Below, piece after piece: positions 11,308-22,158 of a DNA stretch of 64,000 bases. Made by a program: the position numbers and the translations under genes. Source of the DNA: Antilocapra americana (Eukaryota > Chordata > Mammalia > Artiodactyla > Antilocapridae). Each line of letters begins with the position of its first letter. Position 1 is the first letter of the stretch. The stretch spans positions 7,851,269 to 7,915,268 of the forward strand of contig ML664152.1 in NCBI GenBank assembly GCA_007570785.1. Reading direction: 5' to 3'. The notes beneath the pieces were generated by a model that was not told where the DNA came from, made no database searches, and saw only the letters and a program-made list of their open reading frames with translations.

Positions 11308-11637
11308 GGTATGGACTGAGCTGTGTTCCCCTAAAATTTAGATGTTGAAGCCCTAACCCCCAGGACCTCAAAATGTGACTGTATTTGGAGACTAGGCCTT
11401 TAAAGAGGCAATTAAGTTGAAATGAGACGCTTAGGGCAAAGCCCAAATCCATTCTGACTAGTATCCTTATAAGAAGAGGAGATTCGGACACAAGAGACGC
11501 CAGCACACTTGCAAGCCAAGGAGAAACCAGAGTTGCCAGACCTTGACCTTGGACTTCTAGCCTCCAGAACTATGAGAAAATACATGTCTGGTGTTTAAGC
11601 ATTCTGTCGTGGCAAACCTAGCAGACCGTAACTCAGC
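11308..11637 (+). mobile_element. MaLR-type LTR fragment
   Basis: Old mammalian LTR-like sequence: CTGAGCTGTGTTCCCCTAAA, TTGAAGCCCTAACCCCCAGG, TATCCTTATAAGAAGAGGAG, then GACTTCTAGCCTCCAGAACT. This combination is typical of ERVL-MaLR solo LTRs. The subfamily assignment is from memory and uncertain. No retroviral coding sequence is present. Confidence 0.55.
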
Positions 11638-11714
11638 ATCTGGAGGATGAGCAGGCCAACACTCGTGGGTGGAGTGTGTTTGTTAAGGAGCTTTGGGTGG
11701 ACCATCAGTAGCAT

Positions 11715-11848
11715 TCACAACACCCACTTACAAATCAGGAATCTGTGGCCACAGGGGTGAAGTGGGTGCCCAAGGTGATGCAGTCAATAAACGACAGAGT
11801 TGAACTTCAACCTCCTGATCAGTATTCTGCAGTCTTTCTCAGAAGCAG
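11715..11848 (-). repeat. MIR SINE fragment
   Basis: Inverted MIR core: 'ACAAATCAGGAATCTGTGG', then 'GTGCCCAAGGTGATGCAGTC', then GAGTTGAACTTCAACCTCC. Confidence 0.55.
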
Positions 11849-11849
11849 C

Positions 11850-13105
11850 AGATATTACCAGTTAGCTTGGGCTCCATTTCTGTCTTTTTTACCCTAATTT
11901 GTGCCCACCTTACATGAGATGGAGCTCCTTGGGGAAACCTAGCCAGCTCAGCATAGACAATGTCTGTATCTAAGTACCTTCTTTTACCCTTTTGTTTGAG
12001 AATGTTGTAGCATTTTAACCTTAGATTTTCCCTACGTATGAGATGATGTCTTTATTTAAAATGTTTTTTATTTAAAAAATGAATTAGGGCAATCTTTTTC
12101 ATATCCACACATGCTGTTTTAGGGAAATAAGAAATTCTGAGATCTGCCTTGTCAGTGTAATTATGATGTCATTCTGAGCACCAGCACTGAACATAGTCTT
12201 TAGAGAGGCCACATCATGATCTACCAGTAGATCCTGGTTTGTGTTTATTATAACTTGGCTCAATATTTTCCAGCTCAGTGTAACAAAGCCATTGCCTCCT
12301 TCAGAAAATTAGGAAAGAAAGGAAAAATAAAGAAGAGTATCTCTGGGCAGCTGCCTGCTACCAAGACCCCAACTTGCCTCACTGTAGCTAAAATACAGAT
12401 AATCCTCTCTTTAAGAAGAGATTCTCCCCCACCACACATACCTCCTGTATACAGGATATAGCAAAAACATCTTAAAAAGTGTCTTGTGGATACTGTTGCC
12501 TTCCTTAGAGAAGAGGCTGAAAGGTGCAATTACAAATGCATTTTGAATGTTGGATTTCCCAAATCACAAGTCATTTGGTCCTTAGACATTAATCAATTCC
12601 GACAGTATTGTTAGACATGCAGAGAGAGTCAGAGCATTCTTGCTGCTGGAGCAGAGTCTGGGGCACCTGACAGAAGCCACTGTCTAATGTGAGTGCCATC
12701 ACAGGCTGGGCAGTATTAAACTGAGTCCTCAAACTTGCAGGCCTGTGGAATATAGCTGGAGATGGTAGTATGAGGAAGACATACTTTACTGTTTGAAGTT
12801 ACGACTCCATCTGAGATGTAAGGTCAGAGAATGTGAGAAACTGGACAGGGTAGGTCTTTCACAGGAAAAAAATTCCTTATCTTTTATGGATATTCTGCCT
12901 CCCTTCTGCTGACCCTCCCTAAAATAAACATCAGAAAGTATTTTGCAGGAGATACCATGTGGTAGTTTGAAAGTTCCATCTCTTAGAGATGTAGGCCTTT
13001 ACTTCTTCAACAAGAAGTTTGAATGTCTGCTTTGAAACATGGATTTGAGATGCCATGAAGAAGAAGATGAGCTCAACTCCTGCCCTTTGGGAGCTTAATA
13101 TCTAC
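11850..13105. other. Single-copy intron
   Basis: About 1.25 kb with no recognised gene, exon or repeat. Short open frames at 12255-12530 on both strands have no family resemblance. Confidence 0.5.
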
Positions 13106-13109
13106 AGTG

Positions 13110-13305
13110 TGCTAAATTAGTGGTTCTTAAATTTAAATGTATGTCAGGAGCCTCTGGAGGACTTGTTAAAGTGTGAATTGCTGGACCCTCACTGCAGTTT
13201 CTGATCCAGTAGGTCTGGGAGGCCTGAGAATCTGCGTTTTTAATAAGATCATGGGCGATGCTGCTGTTACTTCTCTTCTGGGACATGGTTTTGAGACCAT
13301 TGTGC
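13110..13305 (+). mobile_element. MER5A-like DNA transposon
   Basis: Non-autonomous hAT-Charlie remnant: AGTGGTTCTTAAATTTAAAT, TTGCTGGACCCTCACTGCAG, TTTCTGATCCAGTAGGTCTG, CCTGAGAATCTGCG, ending near TTTTGAGACCATTGTGC. Confidence 0.8.
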
Positions 13306-13597
13306 TAAGCTTGCTCCCTGCATTTGCTCAAAGCATATGTATTGGATGGCTAGAATCATTTAGGGTAGTAGTGAGCTCACAGGCTGAGAAATTCCTCCCA
13401 CATAACTAAGTTCTTTTAAAGGAAATTTGGTTTTGCCTTTAAGCAAAGTTCTTACCTTATTGGCTCTTTACAAAATTCTTTAATACATTCTTGATCATTT
13501 TAGAAGTTTAAAGTGCTGGTGCAATAATAGACAAAGTATTGGGGAATTTATCTTTAAACAATTGTATGTCATTTTATCCTTGAAGGTCCAAAAGATA

Positions 13598-13765
13598 GAG
13601 CAGTAGTTCTCATACTATGTTGCAGCATCTTTGTGTGGAGTTCAGGCCCCACCTCAGAGCAGCTAAATCTGAATCAGTGGGCTTTGGGACCAAGAATCTG
13701 TTTTACAAAGGCCTCCAGGTGATCCTGACCCACAGTCCACCTTGAGCACATTTGAGACAAAGTTG
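13598..13765 (+). mobile_element. MER5-like DNA transposon, diverged
   Basis: Same family layout as the copy at 13110 but more decayed: CAGTAGTTCTCATACTATGT, CAGGCCCCACCTCAGAGCAG, TGAATCAGTGGGCTTTGGGA, CAGGTGATCCTGACC. Confidence 0.6.
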
Positions 13766-14039
13766 GACTGAGTAACAGTGGGATTGAGACCGAGCTGGGC
13801 CCCTGGCATTCAATAGTCCTAGCTCCCTTCAGATAATTTACCAGGATGACTGTACTTCAATTTTCCTATCTCATTAAATCAAAGGTCTATCCCTTGTTGT
13901 ATGACATCTTTCAGAATTATGAGGAAGATAATCACAATTATTTATGACATTTAAATTTCATAAATAATTATGAAAATATGAAAATAATGATGAAAATAAA
14001 GTCATAAGTACATGAAAAATTCCTAGCTAACCATAAAAT

Positions 14040-16181
14040 TTCTTTGTCTTGTTCACTTAGGAAGGCTTTCTTATCTCTCCTTGCTATTCTTTGGAACTCT
14101 GCATTCAATTAGGTATATCTTTTCCTTTCTCCTTTGCCTTTTGCTTCTCTTCTTTTCTCAACTGTTTGTAAGCCTTCCTCAGACAACCATTTTGCCTTCT
14201 TGTATTTCTTTTTTCTTGAGATGATTTTGGTCACTGCCTCCTGTACAATGTTACAAACCTCTGTCCATAGTTCTTCAGGCACTCTGTCTATCAGATCTAA
14301 GCCCTTGAATCAGTTTGCTAATTTCTACTGTTTAATAACGTATTTGATTTAGGTCATACCTGAATGGCTTAGTGGTTTTCCCTACTTTCTTCAATTTAAG
14401 TCTGAATTTTGCAATAAGGAGCTCATGATCTGACCCACAGTCAGCTCCTGGTCTTGTTTTTGCCTACTGTATAGGGCTTCTCCATTTTTTGATGCAAAGA
14501 AATAGAGGAAAACAATGGAATGGGAAAGACTAGAGATCTCTTTAAGAAAATTAGAGATACCAAGGGAATATTTCATGCAAAGATGGACACAATTAAGGAC
14601 AGAAGTGGTAAAGACCTAGCAGAAGGAAAAGAGATTAAGAAGAGGTAGCAAGAATATACAGAAGAACTACACAAAAAGGCCTTAATGATGTGGATAACCA
14701 TAATGGTGGTGTCACTCACCTGGAGCCAGACATCCTGGAGTGTGAAATCAAGTGGGCCTTAGGAAGCCTTACCATGAACAAAGCTAGTGGAGGTGATGGA
14801 ATTCCAGCTGAGCTATTTCAAATCCTGAAAGACGATGCTGTTAAAGTGCTGCATGTGATATGATAGCAAATTTGGAAAACTCAGTAATGACCACAGGACT
14901 GGTAAAGGTCAGTTTTCACTCCAATCCCAAAGAAGGGCAATGCCAAAGAATGTTCTAACCGCCACACAACTGTGCTCATTTCACATGCTAACAAGATAAT
15001 GCTCAAAATCCTTCAAGCTAGGCTTCAAAAGTACAAAGTCCAAGTAATTCTAGATGTACAAGCTGGATTTAGAAAATGCAGAGGAAAAGAGATCAAAGTG
15101 CCAACATCCATTGGATCATAGATAAAGCAAGTGTATTCCAGAAAAACATCTACTTCTGCTTCGTTAACTACACTAAAGCCTTTGATTGTGTGGATCACAA
15201 CAATCTGGAAAATTTTTAAAGAGTTGGGAATACCAGACTACCTTGCCTGCCTCCTGATAAGCCTGTGGCAGATCAAGAAATAACAATTAAAACCAGATAT
15301 GGAACAGCAGACTGGCTCAAAATTGAGAAAGGAGTATGTCAAAGCTATATATTGTCACCCTCCTTATTTAACTGAGCTAGATGAATCACAAGCTGGTATC
15401 AAGACTGCTGGGAGAAATATCGATAACATCAATATTTCAGATATGCAGATGACATGACCTTATTGGCAGAAAGTGAAGAGGAAGGAAAAAGCTTCTTGAT
15501 GAAGATAAAAGAAGAAAATGAAAAAGTTGGCTTAAAACTCAACATTCAGAAAACTAGTATCATGGCATCTGGTCCCATCACTTCATGGCAAATAGATGAG
15601 GAAACAGTGACAGACTTTATTTTCTTGGGCTCTAAAACCACCATGGATGGTGACTGCAGTCATGAAATTAAAAGATGGTTGCTCCTTGGAAGAAAAGCTG
15701 TGACAGCCTAGAGACATCACTTGGCTGACAAACGTCCGCATAGTCAAAGCTATGGTTTTTCCAGTAGTCATGTATAGATGTGAGAGTTAGACCATAAAAA
15801 AAGGCTGAGAATTGATGCTTTTGAACTGTGGTGTTGGAGAAGACTCTTGAGAGTCCCTTGGACTGCAAGGAGATCAAACCAGTTAATCCTAAAGGAAATC
15901 AATCCTGAATATTCATTGGAAAGACTGATGCTGAAGCTGAAACGCCAATACTTTGGCCACCTGATACAAAGAGCTGTCTCACTGGAAAAGACCCTGATGC
16001 TGGGAAAGACTGAGGACATGAGAAGGGGATGAGAGAGGATGAGATGGTTGGATGGCATCATTGACTCAATGGACATGAGTCTGAGGAAACTCCTGGAGAT
16101 AGTGACAGACAGGGAAGGCTGATATGCTGCAGTTCATGGGGTCACGGAGAATCAAACACAACTGAGTGACTGAACAACAGC
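14040..16181 (+). mobile_element. BovB LINE with inverted 5' segment and intact TSD
   Basis: One insertion of about 2.14 kb flanked by the exact 11-mer AACCATAAAAT at 14029-14039 and 16182-16192. The left 440 bp (14040 to about 14480) is BovB sequence on the minus strand. From about 14487 the element continues on the plus strand (GATGCAAAGAAATAGAGGAA) to the 3' end. The inverted block corresponds to the sequence immediately upstream of the plus block in other BovB copies. RT remnants include a YADDMTLLAESEEE stretch (about 15438-15480), FIFLGSKTTMDGDC and LDCKEIKPVNP-like degenerate C-terminal text. Many stops and small deletions make it inactive. Confidence 0.9.
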
Positions 16182-16192
16182 AACCATAAAAT

Positions 16193-16517
16193 AGCACTAA
16201 TGCAGTGCGATAACGATAGGACTCAGGTAATTTACATTCCAATCTTCCATGAATTCAGCTGTGTGACATGTGGTTGGTTATTAACCTGTCTCTTACTTTA
16301 TGTAAAAATTGAGATAAAAAGATTGTCCTGGTCTAAGTTGAATCACTGTTGCAGTGATCAAGTAGAATAATGGGTACGAATGTGCATTTAAAAACAATCT
16401 ATTAAGTGCTGTAACTCTGGCCTGCTAATTCGTGGTTTTGTTATTCCCCATCATTAAAATGGGAATAGGCCCCTATAACTCAAGATTGTGAGTAGTGAGA
16501 CAACTAATATCACAACG
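16193..16517. other. Unassigned intronic sequence
   Basis: About 325 bp, A/T-rich. Some text (TGTGTGACATGTGGTTGGTT, ACCTGTCTCTTACTTTATGT) may be a decayed MIR, but too little is left to assign. Confidence 0.4.
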
Positions 16518-16519
16518 AT

Positions 16520-16672
16520 TTGAGCTCAGATCCCCTGAAGGAGGAAATGGCAGCCCACTCCAGTATTCTTGCCTGGGAAATCCCATGGACAGCAGAGCCT
16601 GTCAGGCTACAGTCCATGGTGTTGCAAAAGAATCAGACACAACTTAGTGGCTGAACAATAGCAACAACAAAA
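16520..16672 (+). mobile_element. Bov-A SINE body without tRNA head
   Basis: Starts at the body segment GATCCCCTGAAGGAGGAAAT and runs through CACTCCAGTATTCTTGCCTG to AATCAGACACAACTTAGTGG, then a short AAC-rich tail. 5'-truncated. Confidence 0.8.
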
Positions 16673-16789
16673 GTAAAGTTTATATCTTCATTTATTGTCT
16701 GTAACATATAAATGTTGTAAGGTGTGGAGATATCATAAAGTCTTATGCGTTTTATTATAGTGCTTCTATAATAGTATATGCTAATACTT

Positions 16790-16950
16790 TTTTTAAAATT
16801 TTCTTTACTTTATTGTGTTGGTTTTGCCATACACTGACATGAAACCACCATGGGTATACATATGCTCCCCCTCCAGAACCCCACTCCCAATTCCCTCCTC
16901 CTGGGTCATCCCGGTGCACCAGCCCCGAGCATAGTTTTGTTTGAACTAGT
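16790..16950 (-). mobile_element. L1 3' UTR stub
   Basis: Inverted ruminant L1 3' end: T-run, GTGTTGGTTTTGCCATACAC, ACCACCATGGGTATACATAT, CTCCCCCTCCAGAACCCCAC, then GTGCACCAGCCCCGAGCATA. About 150 bp, strongly 5'-truncated. Confidence 0.8.
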
Positions 16951-16959
16951 CACATCCTG

Positions 16960-17130
16960 GAGCAGAAGTTTTCACATTGTGGCCCTCAGGCCAGCAGCAC
17001 CACAATCCCCCAGGAACTTTTCAGAAATGCATATTTCCAGGCCTCCCTCCTGACCTGCTGGATCAGGGCCCTATGTGCGGCCCAACGGTCCATGTTTTAA
17101 CAAGCAGGTGATCCTGCTGCTCGTTTAAGT
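16960..17130 (+). mobile_element. MER5A-like DNA transposon
   Basis: GAAGTTTTCACATTGTGGCC, CACAATCCCCCAGGAACTTT, GGCCTCCCTCCTGACCTGCT, CAGGTGATCCTGCTGCTCG follow the MER5A order. Confidence 0.65.
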
Positions 17131-17134
17131 CTTA

Positions 17135-18340
17135 GAGGAAGGGCTTCATTAGGGTCTCTGTTGAAGGGTCTGACAAAGAGCAACCTTTTTCCAGGACAGG
17201 GTAACTGCCTCTCTTTTTCTCCAGCATGGATTTGCAACAACTGTGTCCAAGCTCGGGCAGCCATTGTTAGATTCCTGCATAAATGTATCCGTCACTATCC
17301 GTCACCACCGCCCAGTGTAGTGGAGATCTGGATGCTGGTCCCAAGCGTCTGTCAGGAGACTGACTTCAGGGTATGAGAAAATGAAAGCTATTTATCTCAG
17401 ACCATTTTCCCTTCCATGACAGCAGAAATGAGCCTTAGCCTAACAAGGCTTCACACTGGACCAGCGTCTGAAAAACACACAATTTGACAAACAGCATGAG
17501 CCGACTTCATTCTTTCTATTTTTCCATTTGAAAATGCACCCTTTTCTGAGCCTCACCAAGTTAGTGGTATTTGAGTAAGACACACTGGTGATGGGTTCAT
17601 CCCAGTCTATTTCATGACTGTCCATTTCTTTTCTCGTCTTCTCCCTGGGAGGAGATGCTTGAAGGAGAGAGAAAAGGACTGGCTGTGGCATGTTACGGGG
17701 AGCCATGTTACGGGAAGGGCACAGTATTTAGTAAGAGAAACGCTTGTCTGTGGGGTAGAGCGGAGGTATGATCCAGCTGCCACCTGCTTTTCTAAATAAA
17801 GTTCACAGCCAGTGGGACACAGCCACACTCATGCATTTATGTATTGTCTAAGTCTGCTTTCACACTACAGAGAGTTTGGTAGTTGTGACAGGGACCTTAT
17901 ACCCTACAAAACCTAACACTTTTTCTGTCAGGCCCTTGACAAAGCAAGCTTGTTCACCCCTGTTGGAGAGGTTCCCTCTGAGCTGCCTGGAGGAGCCAGG
18001 ATGGAATCAGAGATAGGAGTGGTGGGAGGAGAGGAGGGTGTAAAATGCCCGGGTCCCCTGGAGTGCAGCAGTCTGAAGGGCAGTGGGAGGGGGCACTCCT
18101 TACTGCCTTTGGAGCTGGGCACTGTGTGGATCTTGAGAAGTGATTCTATTTAAAATATTGTTAAAATTTTAAACTTGGCATCCATTTGTGATTGCATGAT
18201 ATTTATTTTCTTCCTGGTATTGAGCATTACAGACAAAACTAGAGTTTTATGTTAAATGTGAGTAGCTCACATTTCCTGGACACATAACTGTGTGTGCTGA
18301 TAGCTGCATCGTCATGCTATGTAATGTTCACAGTGATTCA
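17135..18340. other. Single-copy intron
   Basis: About 1.2 kb with no recognised gene or repeat. Short frames at 17440-17830 and 17928-18153 are open on both strands but show no known family and no paired splice sites I would trust. Confidence 0.5.
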
Positions 18341-18344
18341 GTGA

Positions 18345-18480
18345 GACACGTGCTACCATCCCCACTCTACAGATGAGAAAACTGAAGGGCAGAAAGTTTA
18401 CATAACACCCAGCATTAAGAGCCTCGATTTAAATGTGGGTCTTTTTGATGCCAAAGTCAGCATTCTAAACCAGTGTTTAG
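18345..18480 (-). repeat. MIR SINE fragment
   Basis: Inverted MIR core: CTCTACAGATGAGAAAACTG, AGGGCAGAAAGTTTACATAA, GATTTAAATGTGGGTCTTTT, ending at GCATTCTAAACCAGTG. Confidence 0.7.
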
Positions 18481-18484
18481 GTTG

Positions 18485-19625
18485 AGAAATCAGTTTAGCA
18501 AGTTGCAACTAGCATTAATAGAAAAAATAAAAGAGAAATCATTGAATAGTATGCAAATGCCAGAGTATGTCATTTGTAATATGGGTAAATCTTGATGCAT
18601 GAAGCCTTTGTTTCAGTTATAAACATGTTTTTATATAAACACAAATCCAAGCATATTTCTGTATTCTGGGCAACAATGTAAATGATATATCTTACTCTTT
18701 CAGAGTCAATCTTGAAAGCAAATATTGTTTCCTTAAAGTGGGGTGTGAGGGATGGAGAAGCAGAGGGAGAAAATATGAGTGAGTCAGTGAACGAATAACT
18801 GCCAAAGAGAGACACTCAGGGAGAGGACCTGGGAAGAAGTGGGACAACAGAGAATAGACATCTCTGTGGGAGAGGCACAGAGACCCGGGGAGAGGCCGAG
18901 GGCGGTGGGGAAGAGAGGCAGGAAGTCCACTCAACGAGTGTGTGCCCCTGCTTGAAGATGGAGCTGGAGACCGGAATTTTCCTCTTGGTAGATTTTGGTT
19001 TTCATGTGCTTCTCTTGCTCTTCTCTTGATCCTTTTGTCATTCTGAGTGTGAGTCAAAGATTTTCATAAAACATGGCCCCTATGTACAAATACTCTGTTT
19101 CACCTGCTGCTCAACTAATAATTGATGATCGGAGGGGAAAACAGACTGGGTTGGAGTTACTGAGAGAAAGTGTGAGTTTCCTAAAGAATTGGCAAAGGCA
19201 TTTTTGAATATGTGTATTAATAATTCTTATTTTTGAGCTGGCCAATTTTAATTCCATGGTACCGTCTCTTGTGTTCTATGCAAAATGATAGATAGCAACA
19301 ATTTTAAAACATTCAGTTGTCAGGGTTTTCTACAGCCACTAAGTATTTTACTTTCAAGGATTCTGGAATCAGTTATTGAAAAGTTCATTTTTACAGATGT
19401 GGAAATTGACAGAACACTTGATAAAGTTTCCCTATATGCAGATGCTTTCATAAGAATCATATTATTGAATCTTCATAGCTACCCTGTTAGATTACCTTTT
19501 GTCCGCTTCACTAGAAAAAAAATAAAGCTCAGTAAATTCAAATCCCTCACTCAAGTTTCTCATTTAAGAGATGGCAGAGCTAGATTGAAACCTTGATTCT
19601 CTAACCCCAAATCTCATATTTTCCC
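18485..19625. other. Single-copy intron
   Basis: About 1.1 kb. No gene recognised. The 18750-19000 part is purine-rich (GA-rich) on the plus strand, which keeps frames open on both strands. An inverted MIR-like block may lie near 19440-19600 (CCCTCACTCAAGTTTCTCAT, then GATGGCAGAGCTAGATTG). Confidence 0.45.
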
Positions 19626-19640
19626 CACTAGACATAAAAT

Positions 19641-19850
19641 GATAGGCTCAGGTGGCACCAGTGTTAAAGAATTCATCTGCCAATGCAGGAGACATGAGAG
19701 ATGCTGGTTTGATCACTGGGCTGAGATCCCCTGGAGTAGGAAATGGCAGTGCACTCCAGTATTCTTACTGGAAAAATTCTATGGACAGAAGAGCCTGGCA
19801 GGCTGCAGTCGATGGGATCTCAAAGAGTTGGACATGACTGAGCACACATT
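19641..19850 (+). mobile_element. Bov-tA SINE with perfect 15-bp TSD
   Basis: The tRNA-like head starts GATAGGCTCAGGTGGCACCA. The body includes CACTCCAGTATTCTTACTGG and GAGTTGGACATGACTGAGCA. The 15-mer CACTAGACATAAAAT flanks it exactly at 19626-19640 and 19851-19865. Confidence 0.93.
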
Positions 19851-19920
19851 CACTAGACATAAAATAGCAATGGGATGAAAAACAGTGCTCTGTGTTATAG
19901 TTTAGAAGGATAATTTTGTT

Positions 19921-20705
19921 TATGAGTCAGTCAGTTCAGTCACTCAGTCATGTCCAACTCTTTGCAACCCCATGGACTGCAGCATGCCAGACTTCTCTGT
20001 CCATCACCAACTCCCAGACCTTGCTAAAACTCATGTCCATCAAGTCGGTGATGCCATCCAACCATCTCATCCTCTTGTCATTACCATCTCCCAGAACTTG
20101 CTCAATCTCATGTCCACTGAGTTGGTGATTCCATCCAACCATCTCATCCTCTGTCATTCCCTTCTCCTCCTGCCTTCAATCTTTTCCAGAATCAGGGTCT
20201 TTTCCAATGGATCAGTTCTTCGCATCAGGTGGCCAAAATATTGGAGTTTCAGCTTCAGCATCAGTCCTTCCAATGAATATTCAAGACTGGTTTCCTTTAG
20301 GATGAACTAGTTGGATCTCCTTGCAGTCCAAGGGACTCTCAAGAGTCTTCTCCAACACCACAGTTTAAAAGCGTCAGTTCCCTGGCACTCAGCTTTCCTT
20401 ATATTCCAACTCTCATATCCATACTTGACTACTGGAAAAACCATAGCTTTAACTAGATGGACCTTTGTTGGCAAAGTAATGTCTCTGCTTTTTAATGTGC
20501 TGCCTAGGTTGGTCGTAACTTTTCTTCCAAGGAGTAAGTGTCTTTTAATTTCATGGCTATAGTCACCATCTGCAGTGATTTTGGAGCTCCCCCAAAATAA
20601 AGTATGTGTTTCCATTGTTTCCCCATCTATTTGCCATGAAGTGATGGGACCGGATGCCAAGATGTTTTGAATGTTGAGTTTTAAGCCATCTTTTTCACTC
20701 TCCTC
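19921..20705 (-). mobile_element. BovB 3' part, left arm of a head-to-head pair
   Basis: Inverted BovB 3' end (CACTCAGTCATGTCCAACTC) leading inward. On the minus strand, 20660-20307 reads ITADGDYSHEIKRHLLLGRK, then KSRDITLPTKVHLVKAMVFP and LLRVPWTARRSN. It contains an internal duplication of about 80 bp near 20000-20158. The inner edge lies in the LKLNIQ-coding region and abuts the right arm at about 20703. Confidence 0.9.
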
Positions 20706-21448
20706 CTTATGGTAGAAAGTGAAGAGGAACTAAAGAGCCTCTCGATGAAGGTGAAAGAGGTGAGTGAAAAAGCTTGGCTAAAACTCAACATTTAAAAACC
20801 TAAGATCATGGCATCTGGTCTCATCACTTCATGTCAAATAGATGGGGAAACAATGAAAACAGTGACAGACTTTATTTCCCTGGGCTCCAGAATCACTGAA
20901 GATGGTGACTGCAGTTATGAAATTCAAAGATGCTTGCTCCTTGGAAGAAAAGTTATGACAAACCTAGACAACATATTAAATGGCAGAGACATTACATTAC
21001 CAACAAATATAAAAGCTCTGGGTTTTCCAGTAGTCATGTACAGATGTGAGAGTTGGACCATAAACAAGGCTGAGCATCAAAGAATTGATGCTTTTAAACT
21101 GTGGTATTGGAGAAGACTCTTGAGAGTCCTTTGGACTGCAAGGAGATCAAACCAGTCCATCCTAAAGAAAATCAGTCCTGAATATTCATTGGAAGGACTG
21201 ATGCTGAAGCTGAAACTTCCATACTTTGGCCACCTGATGTGAAGAGCTGACTCATTAGAAGAGACCCTGATGCTGGGAAAGATTGAAGATAGGAGGAGAA
21301 GGGAATGACAGAGGATGAGATGGTTGGATGGCATCACCGACTCAATGGACATGAGATTGAGCAAGTTCTGGGAGATGGTGATGGACAGGGAAGCCTGGTG
21401 TGCTTCAGTCCAAAGGGTCACAAAGAGGTGGACACAGCTGAGCGACTG
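20703..21448 (+). mobile_element. BovB 3' part, right arm of a head-to-head pair
   Basis: Plus-strand BovB from VESEEELKSLSMKVKEV (about 20712) through FISLGSRITEDGDC, YRCESWTINKAEHQRIDAF and the 3' end (GTCACAAAGAGGTGGACACA). It ends in a long AAC repeat. The frame is interrupted near 20795 (TAA) and at about 21240. Together with 19921-20705 it forms a near-palindrome. Confidence 0.9.
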
Positions 21449-21516
<68 letters not shown>

Positions 21517-21517
21517 C
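21449..21517. repeat. (AAC)n microsatellite, about 23 units
   Basis: An uninterrupted AAC/CAA run following directly on the 3' end of the BovB copy, so it grew from the BovB tail. Likely length-polymorphic. Confidence 0.95.
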
Positions 21518-21736
21518 TAATGTGTACAAAGCCTAAATGCCCATGGTTTTAATAAGGTAGAGAGAGTACCATTATTTAACTTTCCCCCTTCCCCAAGGAT
21601 ATTTCTTATTTCTAGGCTCCCATTAGCAAATTGGAATTGATATCACTGTGCTTTTTGGGGATCTTGGATTTTGAATGGACCGACAGATCCATTCTTAGCC
21701 TTGCTTGGTTGAAGACCATTATAAGCACCAACCATT

Positions 21737-21950
21737 ATAAGCCACTTTACCTGGTGGCTCAGTGGTAAAGAATCCACCTGCCAATGCAGGAGACACAGGT
21801 TTGATCCTTGAATCAGGTAGATACCCTGGAGAAGGAAATGGCAACCCACTCCAGTTTTCTTCCCTGGGGAATCCCATGCACACCAGGTGGGCTGCAGTCC
21901 ATGGGGTTACAATGAGTCAGACACACTTAGCAACTGAACAGCAGCAGCAA
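21737..21950 (+). mobile_element. Bov-tA SINE
   Basis: Head TACCTGGTGGCTCAGTGGTA, CCAATGCAGGAGACACAGGT, then body GGCAACCCACTCCAGTTTTC and GGGTTACAATGAGTCAGACA, ending in a CAG-rich tail. Confidence 0.88.
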
Positions 21951-22031
21951 TATTTCTAGTTGGTAATAATATTGCATCAAGTAACATAGGCAGCCACTTC
22001 CTGGCAGCAGCTTAACTGGATGGCCTTTCCT

Positions 22032-22034
22032 TGT

Positions 22035-22074
<40 letters not shown>
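22032..22074. repeat. (GT)n microsatellite
   Basis: A TG dinucleotide run of about 20 units with one interruption near 22040. Confidence 0.95.
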
Positions 22075-22076
<2 letters not shown>

Positions 22077-22158
22077 AAAGAAATGCTTCATATTCATGTG
22101 AGTAAGTATAACCTTAGTGTGAACTACATCTCAAAAACCTTCATAGCCTTAGGATTTT

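Noticed and set aside
21077..21529. Poly-Val and poly-Asn proteins
   Set aside because: Produced by reading the AAC repeat tail of BovB on either strand. Not genes.
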